A stretch of DNA of 64,000 bases from assembly GCF_030316855.1 (NCBI RefSeq), contig NZ_JASZYR010000019.1, positions 1 through 64,000 of the forward strand, read 5' to 3'. A model generated the notes under the pieces. That model was not told where the DNA came from. It searched no databases and saw only the letters and a program-made list of their open reading frames with translations. Made by a program: the position numbers and the translations under genes. The DNA is from Variovorax sp. J22P240 (GTDB taxonomy: Bacteria > Pseudomonadota > Gammaproteobacteria > Burkholderiales > Burkholderiaceae_C). Below are positions 16,185 to 24,456 of this stretch, piece after piece. Within the stretch, counting starts at the first letter, position 1; the number at the start of each line of letters is the position of its first letter.

Positions 16185-16865
16185 TCAGCGGATCTGGTCC
16201 ACCCAGGCGACCAGATCGGCCGCGACCGCATCGCTGGCCGCCGCGAGCGCCTTCACACCGCCGGGCGCGTCGTTGCTCGGTGCGGGCCGTTGGGCCGTGA
16301 AGGTGCGTTGCGCCAGCACGCGGTCGCCACCGGGATTGCTCCGAATCAGCGTGGCACTGATGCGCACCAGCCCCGCGCTGCTCGTCGGCGATTCAAAGAA
16401 ATGGCTGAACTCCTCCAACGAAAGACGCAGCGTGTCGGGCACACGGCCTTCGGTGCGGGCGATCGTCGCGCTCTCCTCTGGACCCAGCACCGTGTGGCCG
16501 ACCGCGAGCGCCTCGCGCACGCGCTGGCGCACCAGCTGGGCCGGCGCCTGGCTCCAGCGCGACTGGCCATAGGGACGCAGTTCATTGGCGTCGGCATAGC
16601 CGAGGCGGTAGAGCATCTGCGTGCCGTCGAGCCGAGAGGTGGCATCGATCTCGGCCAGCGCGATCGGCGGCAACGCAGGCTTGGGGGCGATCGAAGCCGG
16701 CGCACTGGACGCTGCACCGGGTCCGAAGTCATACAAGGTGGCGCGCGCTGGCTTGTCCGGCAGCGCGCCGCAACCCGTCGCCAGCAGCAGCACCACCACG
16801 CCGCCCAGGCCGGAGAGCCGCGCCCACGAGGCACCGGTCGCGAAGTTTTTCAATGCGTCGTACAT
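16185..16865 (-). CDS. ABC-type transport auxiliary lipoprotein (PqiC-like)
   Basis: A periplasmic lipoprotein of about 226 residues. The signal ends in LLLATGC, an acceptable lipobox, and the domain that follows (ARATLYDFGP onward) matches the auxiliary lipoproteins of MCE systems. I place the start at the ATG at 16865 because AAGG lies eight bases before it; an ATG at 16871 and a TTG at 16880 are possible in the same frame. It is the last gene of the MCE transport operon and probably forms part of the trans-envelope bridge. Confidence 0.8.
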   Translation of the reverse strand: MYDALKNFATGASWARLSGLGGVVVLLLATGCGALPDKPARATLYDFGPGAASSAPASIAPKPALPPIALAEIDATSRLDGTQMLYRLGYADANELRPYGQSRWSQAPAQLVRQRVREALAVGHTVLGPEESATIARTEGRVPDTLRLSLEEFSHFFESPTSSAGLVRISATLIRSNPGGDRVLAQRTFTAQRPAPSNDAPGGVKALAAASDAVAADLVAWVDQIR

Positions 16866-16876
16866 GGTCATTACCT

Positions 16877-17854
16877 TCAAGGGCGCGCGGCCGGCGAGGA
16901 GAAGCCGGGCTCGCCCGGGCCCGCGAGGGCGCCGCCGTTGCCGAACAGCAGCGATTGCGGGTTGTCGTTGATGCCGTCGGCCGCACGGCCGAGCCGGCGC
17001 ACGGCGCGGGAGGTGTCGTCCGCCACGCGATTCACGCGCGGCAGCGTCGCGTTGTTGAAGGACTCCACCGCCTGCGACAGCGCCTTGGTGCCATCGCCCA
17101 GCCGGTCGATCGGGCCGTCCGCGGCGTTGAGACGGCCGACCGTGGTGTTGAGGTTGTTCGCCACACGGGAGACATCGGAGGCTGCGGCCTTGACAGTGAC
17201 CAACGTGTCCTTGGTCCGATCCACAAGCGGCGGCAAGGCCTTCAGCGCCGGGTTGAGCCCCGTCTTCACCGTGTTGTCCAGCGACTGCGTGAGCTGGTTG
17301 GCGCTGGCCGCGGCCAGCGAGATGCTCTCCAGCGCGTCGGCGATGCGCTTCTGGTTGTCGTCGCCCAGCAGCGTGTTCACGCGCCGGGTCGCCTCCTCGA
17401 CCTTGCCGATGATCGCCTCGCCACGATCCTGCAGTTGCGCCAGCAGCGAGGGCTTGAGCGGAATGCGCGGCGGCTCGTCGTTGTTGGGCACGAGCGCCAC
17501 TTGCGATTCACCCTTGTCGTCGAGCGCGATGAAGGCCAGTCCCGTCACGCCCTGGTAGCTGAGCGTCGCAAAGGTCGAGGTCGTGAGCGGCACACGCTCG
17601 TCGACCGTGATGCGCACGCGCACATTGCCCTTCACCTTCGGGTCGAAGTCGATCGAGGCAACCTTGCCGACAGCGATGCCGCGGTAGCGCACCATCGCCT
17701 GCGGCTGCAGCCCGCTGACCGGATCGCGCGTGGAGAGTTCATAGAGGTTGCGCACGGTGTCGTCGCGCGTGAGCCAGACGACCAGCGCGACGAGCACGGC
17801 GATCAGGCCAAGCACGAAGGCGCCGGCAGCGAGGGCATGGGCCTTGTTTTCCAT
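16877..17854 (-). CDS. MCE-domain protein, MlaD-like
   Basis: A 325-residue protein with one N-terminal membrane helix (about 8-28) and an MCE domain (about 40-115, with VSGLQPQAMVRYRGIAVGKV). A long helical region follows, rich in N, T and S (about 150-290), which in MCE proteins makes a hydrophobic channel or needle. It would bind lipid between inner and outer membranes. The C-terminus has a Pro/Gly-rich tail. It lies five bases after the ATPase stop. Confidence 0.9.
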   Translation of the reverse strand: MENKAHALAAGAFVLGLIAVLVALVVWLTRDDTVRNLYELSTRDPVSGLQPQAMVRYRGIAVGKVASIDFDPKVKGNVRVRITVDERVPLTTSTFATLSYQGVTGLAFIALDDKGESQVALVPNNDEPPRIPLKPSLLAQLQDRGEAIIGKVEEATRRVNTLLGDDNQKRIADALESISLAAASANQLTQSLDNTVKTGLNPALKALPPLVDRTKDTLVTVKAAASDVSRVANNLNTTVGRLNAADGPIDRLGDGTKALSQAVESFNNATLPRVNRVADDTSRAVRRLGRAADGINDNPQSLLFGNGGALAGPGEPGFSSPAARP

Positions 17855-17859
17855 GGCAT

Positions 17860-18714
17860 CTACCTTTCAGTTGATGGGGTCTGGCTGCCGGATGGCCGTC
17901 CCGCGACGGCCACGGGCGCCGACCCGTCATGCAGGGCTTCCATGGCACGCTGGCCACGGCCGCCGAGAAAGTACTCGTGGATGAACGGATGCGGGTACGC
18001 GATCACGTCGCGCGCCGTCCCGGCGACGATGACCTTCTGGTCGGCCAGCACAGCGATGCGCGTGCTCAGGTCGAAGAGGGTGTCGAGGTCGTGCGTGACC
18101 ATCACCACCGTGAGACCGAGCTCGCGGTGCAGGCCGCGCAGCAGGTCGCAGAAGCCGTCGGCGCTTTCGGGGTCCAGGCCGGCGGTGGGCTCGTCGAGCA
18201 GCAGCAGCGGCGGGTCCATGATCAGCGCCCGCGCGAGCGCCACGCGCTTGATCATGCCGCCCGACAGATCCGACGGGCTCTTGGTCGCCTGCTGCGGAGA
18301 CAGCCCCACCATCTGCAGCTTGACCAGTGCGGCATCGCGAATCAGGTCGTCGGGCAGCAGCTTGAGTTCCCGCAACGGGAAGGCGATGTTGTCGAGCACG
18401 CTGAAGGCGGAGAACAGCGCGCCATGCTGGAACAACATGCCGACGTTGGCAGCGCCCATTGCGCTGAGCTGCCCCGGCGGCCGGCCCAGCACGCTGACCT
18501 GGCCCTTCGTCGGATGCTCCAGCCCGAGAATCTGGCGCAGCAGCACGGTCTTGCCGGTGCCGGAGCCGCCCACGAGCGAGAGCACCTCGCCGCGCATGAT
18601 CTTCAGGTCGAGATCGCGATGCACCACCTGGTCGCCGTCGGGCGACTTGAACACGGTCCAGAGCTTGCGGATCTCCACGACGCTCGTCGTGTCGCTGGTC
18701 GGGGTATCAGTCAT
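17860..18714 (-). CDS. ABC transporter ATPase, MlaF-like
   Basis: A 284-residue nucleotide-binding subunit. Walker A is GGSGTGKT, the signature is LSGGMIKRVALARAL, Walker B is LLLLDEPTAGLDP, and the H-loop is MVTHDLDT; the LSGGM form is typical of MlaF. It powers MCE lipid transport. Its ATG overlaps the permease stop by four bases. The C-terminal tail of about 40 residues after FLGGRG may contact the permease. Confidence 0.92.
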   Translation of the reverse strand: MTDTPTSDTTSVVEIRKLWTVFKSPDGDQVVHRDLDLKIMRGEVLSLVGGSGTGKTVLLRQILGLEHPTKGQVSVLGRPPGQLSAMGAANVGMLFQHGALFSAFSVLDNIAFPLRELKLLPDDLIRDAALVKLQMVGLSPQQATKSPSDLSGGMIKRVALARALIMDPPLLLLDEPTAGLDPESADGFCDLLRGLHRELGLTVVMVTHDLDTLFDLSTRIAVLADQKVIVAGTARDVIAYPHPFIHEYFLGGRGQRAMEALHDGSAPVAVAGRPSGSQTPSTER

Positions 18715-19880
18715 GCGCGCAATCCCACACCCTTGAACAACACGGCAAAGAGCGCATCGACCAGGATCACGATGGTGATCGAGGTCACGACCGAGGAGGT
18801 GGTGCCGCGGCCGAGGCTCTCCGTGTTGGGCTTCACCTTCATGCCGAAATAGCAACCGATCAGCGCGATCAGGATGCCGAACACCGCCGACTTGGACATC
18901 GCGAGCCAGAGGTTCGACAGCGGCACCGCGCGCGGCAGGGCCGAGAGGAAGTACGACGGCGAGATGTCGAGCGACAGGTCGGCCGCGATCATGCCGCCGA
19001 GCAGCGCCGCCATCGAGGTCCACATGCTGATCAGCGGCATGGCGATGGCCAGCGCCAGCACCCGCGGCATCACGAGCCGGAAGCCGTGCGGAATGCCCAT
19101 CACGCGCATGGCGTCGAGTTCCTCGGTTACCCGCATCACGCCGATCTGCGCCGTGATGGCCGAACCGGAGCGGCCGGCGATGAGCACCGCGGCCAGCACC
19201 GGCCCCAGCTCGCGGATCAGCGAGAGGCCGAGGATGTTGACGATGAAGGTCTCGGCGCCGTACTGCCGCAACTGCTGCGACGTGAGATAGGCCAGCACGA
19301 TGCCGATGAGCAATCCCACCAGCGCCGTGATGGGCAGCGCGGTCGTGCCGAACTGGTAGAGCTGGCCCGAGAAGTCGCGCCACGGTCCGCGGTGCGGTGC
19401 GCGGATCAGCTTGCCCACGTCGAGGGTGAGCTGCCCAATGAGACGGAGGAAGTCGCGCGCGACGAACATCACGCGCGGACCGTTGTGCGCAAAGGCCTTG
19501 AAGCGGTCCGCCAGCGTCGGCCCCGTGTCGACAGGCGCCATGCAGGTGTAGAGCGCGACCTGATCGAGCACGGCCTTGTGCTGCGAATCCATTTCGAGGT
19601 GTGGCGGCCAGGCCTTCTGCCAGTGGTTCCAGAGCAGTTGGGCGCCGATGTGGTCGAGCTGTTCGATGGGCCGCAGGTCCCAGCGCCGATCGTCCTGCGC
19701 CGGGACGCATTCGAGGTCCTGCGAGACGGACTCCCAGGCGTTGGGCGACGACATCGCCAACGCGGTCCAGCGGCCGCTTGCGACGGCCCAGTGGGCGCCT
19801 TCGTGGTCGCGCTCTTCGACACGCGGCTGCACGCTGGCCGCGTCTTGCGCGTCGGCGGGCGATGGCGGGTCGATGGACAT
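18711..19880 (-). CDS. MlaE-like permease with N-terminal STAS-like domain
   Basis: A 389-residue protein from the ATG at 19880. The first 120 or so residues are soluble and STAS-like (for example RWDLRPIEQLDHIGAQLLW), a role MlaB plays as a separate protein in E. coli. The rest is a permease with about five or six helices; FGTTALPITALVGLLIGIVLA, IRELGPVLAAVLIAGRSGSA and TEELDAMRVMGI are diagnostic of MlaE. It is the first gene of the operon. Confidence 0.9.
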   Translation of the reverse strand: MSIDPPSPADAQDAASVQPRVEERDHEGAHWAVASGRWTALAMSSPNAWESVSQDLECVPAQDDRRWDLRPIEQLDHIGAQLLWNHWQKAWPPHLEMDSQHKAVLDQVALYTCMAPVDTGPTLADRFKAFAHNGPRVMFVARDFLRLIGQLTLDVGKLIRAPHRGPWRDFSGQLYQFGTTALPITALVGLLIGIVLAYLTSQQLRQYGAETFIVNILGLSLIRELGPVLAAVLIAGRSGSAITAQIGVMRVTEELDAMRVMGIPHGFRLVMPRVLALAIAMPLISMWTSMAALLGGMIAADLSLDISPSYFLSALPRAVPLSNLWLAMSKSAVFGILIALIGCYFGMKVKPNTESLGRGTTSSVVTSITIVILVDALFAVLFKGVGLRA

Positions 19881-20076
19881 GGAGTGAAGTGACCGGAGTG
19901 AGATGGGGCGGCTAAAGACGCAGCATCGTAACCGCGTGCGTCTGCGCCAGACCTCCCGATCCACCCCCATCGGCGTAGGCGTTCGCGCAATGCGCGAGCG
20001 TTTGCCACAATGTCCGGCTGAGCCGAACTTACCCCTTTTCCGCAATCAGCCAGCCCCGCGCCGGCAGGAGAACGCC

Positions 20077-21594
20077 ATGCAGATGAGCAAGACCCCGATC
20101 CACCACTACATCGGCGGCCGCGTCGTCGCCCCGAAATCCACCCGTGCGCAGGACGTGTTCAACCCGGCCACGGGCGCCGCGACCGGCAGCGTGGCGCTCG
20201 CCAACCGCGCCGACGTCGATGCGGCGGTCGCCGCCGCGCAGGCGGCTTTCCCCGCCTGGGCCGACACCCCGCCGATCCGCCGCGCGCGCGTGATGTTCAA
20301 GTTCCTCGAACTGCTGAACAAGCACCGCGACGAACTGGCGCACCTGATCACCGCCGAGCACGGCAAGGTCTTCACCGACGCGCAAGGCGAGGTCACCCGC
20401 GGCATCGACATCGTCGAGTTCGCCTGCGGAATTCCCCAACTGCTGAAGGGTGACTACACCGACCAGGTCTCCACCGGCATCGACAACTGGACGCTGCGCC
20501 AGCCGCTCGGCGTGGTGGCTGGCATCACGCCCTTCAACTTCCCGGTGATGGTGCCGATGTGGATGTTCCCGGTCGCGATCGCGGCGGGCAACGCCTTTGT
20601 GCTGAAGCCCAGCCCGACCGACCCGAGCCCCTCGCTGCGCATGGCCGAGTTGCTGAAGGAAGCCGGACTGCCCGACGGCGTGTTCAACGTCGTGCAGGGC
20701 GACAAGGAAGCCGTCGACGCACTGCTGGAGCATCCGGACGTCAAGGCCATCAGCTTCGTCGGCTCGACGCCGATCGCCAACTACATCTACGAAACCGGCG
20801 CCCGCCACGGCAAGCGCGTGCAGGCGCTCGGCGGCGCCAAGAACCACATGGTGGTGATGCCCGACGCCGACATCGACCAGACCGTCGACGCGCTGATCGG
20901 CTCCGGCTACGGCTCGGCCGGCGAGCGCTGCATGGCGATCAGCGTCGCGGTGCTGGTGGGCAATGCAGCCGACAAGGTGCTGCCGCTCCTGGCCCAGCGC
21001 GCGAAGACGCTCAAGATCAAGAACGGCACCGAGCTGGACGCCGAGATGGGTCCGATCGTCACGCGGGCAGCGCACGAGCGCATCACCGGCTACATCGCGC
21101 AGGGCGAGAAAGAAGGCGCCAAGCTGGTGGTGGACGGCCGCGGCTTCGAGGGCAAGAGCGCGGGCGAAGGCTGCGAAGAAGGCTTCTGGATGGGCGGCAC
21201 GCTGTTTGACAACGTCACGCCCGACATGCGCATCTACAAGGAAGAGATCTTCGGTCCGGTGCTCTCCTGCGTGCGCGTGCACGACCTGAAGGAAGCGGTG
21301 GACCTCATCAACGCGCACGAGTTCGGCAACGGCGTCTCCTGCTTCACGCGCGACGGCAACGTGGCGCGCGAGTTCTCGCGCCGCATCCAGGTCGGCATGG
21401 TGGGGATCAACGTGCCGATTCCGGTGCCGATGGCCTGGCACGGCTTCGGCGGGTGGAAGAAGAGTCTCTTCGGAGACATGCACGCCTACGGCGAAGAGGG
21501 CGTGCGCTTCTATACCAAGCAGAAGTCGATCATGCAGCGCTGGCCGGAGAGCATCGGCAAGGGCGCCGAGTTCGTGATGCCCACATCGAAATGA
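20077..21594 (+). CDS. mmsA: Methylmalonate-semialdehyde dehydrogenase (CoA-acylating)
   Basis: A 505-residue aldehyde dehydrogenase starting MQMSKTPIHHYIGG, with GGAG before the ATG. The catalytic Cys lies in GYGSAGERCMAISVAVL, the MmsA signature, and GITPFNFPVMVPMWMFP is also typical. The general-base Glu of ordinary ALDHs is replaced in the region ALGGAKNH, as expected for CoA-acylating enzymes. It converts methylmalonate semialdehyde to propionyl-CoA in valine and pyrimidine breakdown. A 3'-end repeat element begins directly after the stop. Confidence 0.95.
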   Translation: MQMSKTPIHHYIGGRVVAPKSTRAQDVFNPATGAATGSVALANRADVDAAVAAAQAAFPAWADTPPIRRARVMFKFLELLNKHRDELAHLITAEHGKVFTDAQGEVTRGIDIVEFACGIPQLLKGDYTDQVSTGIDNWTLRQPLGVVAGITPFNFPVMVPMWMFPVAIAAGNAFVLKPSPTDPSPSLRMAELLKEAGLPDGVFNVVQGDKEAVDALLEHPDVKAISFVGSTPIANYIYETGARHGKRVQALGGAKNHMVVMPDADIDQTVDALIGSGYGSAGERCMAISVAVLVGNAADKVLPLLAQRAKTLKIKNGTELDAEMGPIVTRAAHERITGYIAQGEKEGAKLVVDGRGFEGKSAGEGCEEGFWMGGTLFDNVTPDMRIYKEEIFGPVLSCVRVHDLKEAVDLINAHEFGNGVSCFTRDGNVAREFSRRIQVGMVGINVPIPVPMAWHGFGGWKKSLFGDMHAYGEEGVRFYTKQKSIMQRWPESIGKGAEFVMPTSK

Positions 21595-21596
21595 CG

Positions 21597-21660
21597 GCCC
21601 CCCTGCTTTTCACTCCGCTGCGCTGCGTGTAATTCGCCACCCCCCGAGGGGGAGGCGTGG
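21597..21660 (+). repeat. 3'-end palindromic repeat element, copy A
   Basis: This GC-rich element starts three bases after the mmsA stop. Its plan is a C-run, GCTT, CAC and GTGT blocks, CGCCA, then a CCCCC-GA-GGGGG hairpin and GGCG. Copies B (26538-26598) and C (32825-32881), read in their gene's direction, share the plan. Copy A is the most diverged of the three. Confidence 0.55.
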
Positions 21661-21738
21661 CTCGCCTTGGGGCGGCCCGGCGGCGGCCGCATACTCGCGG
21701 GCGCCCGTTTCAGACAACAAGAGAGACAAGCCACGCCA

Positions 21739-23367
21739 ATGAGCGACACCACTTTCGACTACATCGTCATCGGAGCCGGCACCGCCGGCGCGCTGATGGC
21801 CAATCGTCTGAGCGCCGACAAGCAATGCCGCGTGCTGCTGATCGAGGCGGGCCGCAGGGACGACTACCACTGGATCCACATTCCGGTCGGCTATCTCTAT
21901 TGCATCGGCAATCCGCGCACCGACTGGCTCTACAACACCGAGCCGGATGCCGGGCTGAACGGCCGCACGCTGCGCTATCCGCGCGGCAAGACGCTCGGCG
22001 GCTCGTCGAGCATCAACGGGATGATCTACATGCGTGGCCAGTCGCGCGACTACGACCAATGGGCGCAGCTCACCGGCGACGACGAATGGCGGTGGAACAA
22101 CGTGCTGCCCGCCTTCAAGAAGCACGAGGATTACTACCTCGGCGCCGACGATCTGCACGGTGCCGGCGGTGAGTGGCGCGTGGAGAAGCAGCGCCTGCGC
22201 TGGGACATCCTCGACGCCTTCGCCGAGGCCGCCGTGCAGGCGGGGGTGCCGCACAGCACGGACTTCAACCGCGGCAGCAACGAGGGCGTGGGCTATTTCC
22301 AGGTCAACCAGAAGAACGGCTGGCGCTGGAACACGGCCAAGGCCTTCCTCCGTCCGACCTGCTATGGCCGCCCGAACTTCGAGTTGTGGACCGGCGCCCA
22401 GGTGTCGCGCCTCATCCTCGAAACACAGGCCGACGGCAGCCGGCGCTGCACCGGCGCGCAGGTGTGGGACGGCCACGAATCAGTGATGGCGCATGCAACG
22501 CGCGAAGTGATCCTGTGCGCAGGCAGCATCGGGTCGCCGCAGATCCTGCAGCTCTCGGGCATCGGGCCGGCCGACCTTCTGCGCCAGCACGGCATCGAGG
22601 TCGCACTCGACGCGCCGGGTGTGGGTGCCAACCTGCAGGACCACCTCCAGATCCGCGCGGTCTACAAGATCAAGGACGCGCCCACGCTCAACGTGCTGGC
22701 CTCCTCGCTCTACGGCAAGGCGAAGATCGGCATGGAGTACCTGCTGAAGCGCAGCGGCCCGATGAGCATGGCGCCGTCGCAGCTCGGCGCGTTCACGCGC
22801 AGCTCGCCGGTGCACGAGTGGCCCAATCTCGAATACCACGTGCAGCCGCTCTCTCTCGATGCCTTCGGCGAGCCCCTGCACAGCTTTCCGGCCTTCACCG
22901 CCAGCGTGTGCAACCTGAATCCGACCAGCCGTGGCACGGTGCGCATCAAAAGTCCCCGCTTCGAGAATGCGCCCGCCATCGCGCCCAACTACCTGAGCAC
23001 CGACGAGGACCGCAAGGTGGCCGCCGATTCGCTGCGCGTCACACGCAGGATCGCCACCCAGCCGGCCCTCGCGAAATATGGCCCCGAAGAATGGAAGCCT
23101 GGCGCGCAGTACCAGAGCGACGAGGAACTCGCGCGCCTGGCCGGCGACATTGCGACAACCATCTTCCACCCGGTGGGCACCACGAAGATGGGCCGCGAGG
23201 ACGACCCGATGGCGGTGCTGGATTCCCGCCTGCGCGTTCGGGGGATCGCGGGCCTGCGCGTGGTCGACGCCGGTGCGATGCCCACCATCACCAGCGGCAA
23301 CACCAACAGCCCCACCTTGATGATGGCCGAGAAGGCGGCTGCCTGGGTTCGCGAAGCGGCACGTTGA
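21739..23367 (+). CDS. GMC-family FAD-dependent oxidoreductase
   Basis: A 542-residue flavoenzyme of the glucose-methanol-choline family. The FAD-binding strand is YIVIGAGTAGALMANRL, the first GMC signature is GKTLGGSSSINGMIYMRG, and the C-terminal motif FHPVGTTKMG with a later N in SGNTNSPT supplies the catalytic His-Asn pair. It resembles choline dehydrogenase-like alcohol oxidases. The substrate is not known; the mmsA neighbour suggests oxidation of an alcohol in carbon catabolism. Confidence 0.92.
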   Translation: MSDTTFDYIVIGAGTAGALMANRLSADKQCRVLLIEAGRRDDYHWIHIPVGYLYCIGNPRTDWLYNTEPDAGLNGRTLRYPRGKTLGGSSSINGMIYMRGQSRDYDQWAQLTGDDEWRWNNVLPAFKKHEDYYLGADDLHGAGGEWRVEKQRLRWDILDAFAEAAVQAGVPHSTDFNRGSNEGVGYFQVNQKNGWRWNTAKAFLRPTCYGRPNFELWTGAQVSRLILETQADGSRRCTGAQVWDGHESVMAHATREVILCAGSIGSPQILQLSGIGPADLLRQHGIEVALDAPGVGANLQDHLQIRAVYKIKDAPTLNVLASSLYGKAKIGMEYLLKRSGPMSMAPSQLGAFTRSSPVHEWPNLEYHVQPLSLDAFGEPLHSFPAFTASVCNLNPTSRGTVRIKSPRFENAPAIAPNYLSTDEDRKVAADSLRVTRRIATQPALAKYGPEEWKPGAQYQSDEELARLAGDIATTIFHPVGTTKMGREDDPMAVLDSRLRVRGIAGLRVVDAGAMPTITSGNTNSPTLMMAEKAAAWVREAAR

Positions 23368-23409
23368 TTTTTCGCGTTTCCATTTGTTGCAGTGACGGGT
23401 AATCCCCGA

Positions 23410-23426
23410 TGCACTGGCACGGTGCG
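23410..23426. promoter_or_regulatory. NtrC-like dyad in the gap after the GMC gene
   Basis: TGCAC and GTGCG flank seven bases (TGGCACG), which matches ten of twelve specified positions of the NtrC consensus TGCACC-N5-GGTGCA. No convincing sigma54 promoter was seen next to it, so the assignment is weak. Confidence 0.25.
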
Positions 23427-23515
23427 CCGAACTAAAGTCACGCCACTCGCAAACGGGCCTGCCCGCTGCGCGGGGGACCGAGGAGACATCTTTAGCAAAA
23501 CCAGAACAATCGACA

Positions 23516-23545
23516 AAAGGCATCCGGACGAGATGCCGTTTTTTT
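23516..23545 (+). terminator. Intrinsic terminator 1 after the GMC gene
   Basis: GGCATC (23519-23524) pairs with GATGCC (23532-23537), followed by G and seven T. It lies 150 bases beyond the GMC stop, unusually far for a gene's own terminator. Confidence 0.7.
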
Positions 23546-23549
23546 GAAC

Positions 23550-23579
23550 AAGGCGCCGCTGGTCGGCGCCTTTTCTTTT
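23550..23579 (+). terminator. Intrinsic terminator 2 after the GMC gene
   Basis: AAGGCGCC (23550-23557) pairs perfectly with GGCGCCTT (23565-23572), followed by TTCTTTT. It is the second of two terminators in tandem, just before the TauE/SafE gene. The 298-base gap 23368-23665 has no protein gene. Confidence 0.85.
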
Positions 23580-23665
23580 GGTCGATCTGACGCGCGCCTG
23601 GCTGTGCAGATGCTGAGTCCGTTGCTACGAAATCGATAGCAACCTGGGTGAGACAATCCGGCCCC

Positions 23666-24424
23666 ATGGAAATTGTGGTGCTGACTCTCGCCTCGCTGTT
23701 CGCGGGCTTCGTCGATTCGATCGTGGGGGGAGGCGGCCTGATCCTGGTGCCGGTTCTGTTCAGCGTGCTGCCCGGCACGGCGCCCGCGACGCTCCTGGGC
23801 ACCAACAAGAGCGCCTCGGTCTGGGGCACCGCGGCGGCCACGGCGCAGTTCCACCATCGCGTCGGGCTTCGCTGGCGCACCTTGCTTCCCGCAGGCGCTC
23901 TCGCCTTCGCCGGGTCGATCGCCGGGGCATGGGCCGTGACGGTCGTCCCGGGCGATTTCCTGCGCAAACTCCTGCCCGTGATCCTCGTGGTGCTGCTGCT
24001 CTATACGCTCGCACGAAAGGACATGGGCAGGCATCACGCGCCGCGCTTCAGCGGCCAGGCAGAGTTGATCGCCACCGCCGCGATCGGCTTCGCGCTCGGC
24101 GTGTACGACGGATTCTTCGGCCCCGGCACGGGCAGCTTCTTCGTGTTCCTGTTCGTGCGCTGGCTGGGCTACGACTTCCTCAATGCCGCCGCCTCAGCCA
24201 AGCTTCTCAACACCATGACCAACCTCGGCGCCTTGCTCTTGCTAGGGCTCAAGGGCCATGTGCTGTGGCACTACGGGCTGGTGATGGCGGTGGCCAACGT
24301 GGCCGGCAGCGTGATCGGCGCGCGCGTGGCCATCAAGCACGGCGCAGGCTTCGTGCGCAAGGTCTTTATCGTCGTGGTGGGCGCGTTGATCCTGAAGACG
24401 GCGTACGACGCGTTCCTTCGCTGA
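23666..24424 (+). CDS. TauE/SafE-family (DUF81) permease
   Basis: A 252-residue membrane protein with about seven or eight helices. GFVDSIVGGGGLILVP near the start and GVYDGFFGPGTGSFFVF in the second half are the two halves of the TauE/SafE repeat. Members move sulfonates, sulfite or sulfoacetate, often as exporters; which ion is used here is unknown. The start is the ATG at 23666, six codons inside a longer frame, because the hydrophobic segment begins there. Confidence 0.9.
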   Translation: MEIVVLTLASLFAGFVDSIVGGGGLILVPVLFSVLPGTAPATLLGTNKSASVWGTAAATAQFHHRVGLRWRTLLPAGALAFAGSIAGAWAVTVVPGDFLRKLLPVILVVLLLYTLARKDMGRHHAPRFSGQAELIATAAIGFALGVYDGFFGPGTGSFFVFLFVRWLGYDFLNAAASAKLLNTMTNLGALLLLGLKGHVLWHYGLVMAVANVAGSVIGARVAIKHGAGFVRKVFIVVVGALILKTAYDAFLR

Positions 24425-24456
24425 GGCCCGTCGTGACGGCAGGTGTGCAGCCGCCG

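Noticed and set aside
23416..23430. TGGCACG resembling a sigma54 -24 element
   Set aside because: No matching TTGCA-like -12 element lies at the right spacing.
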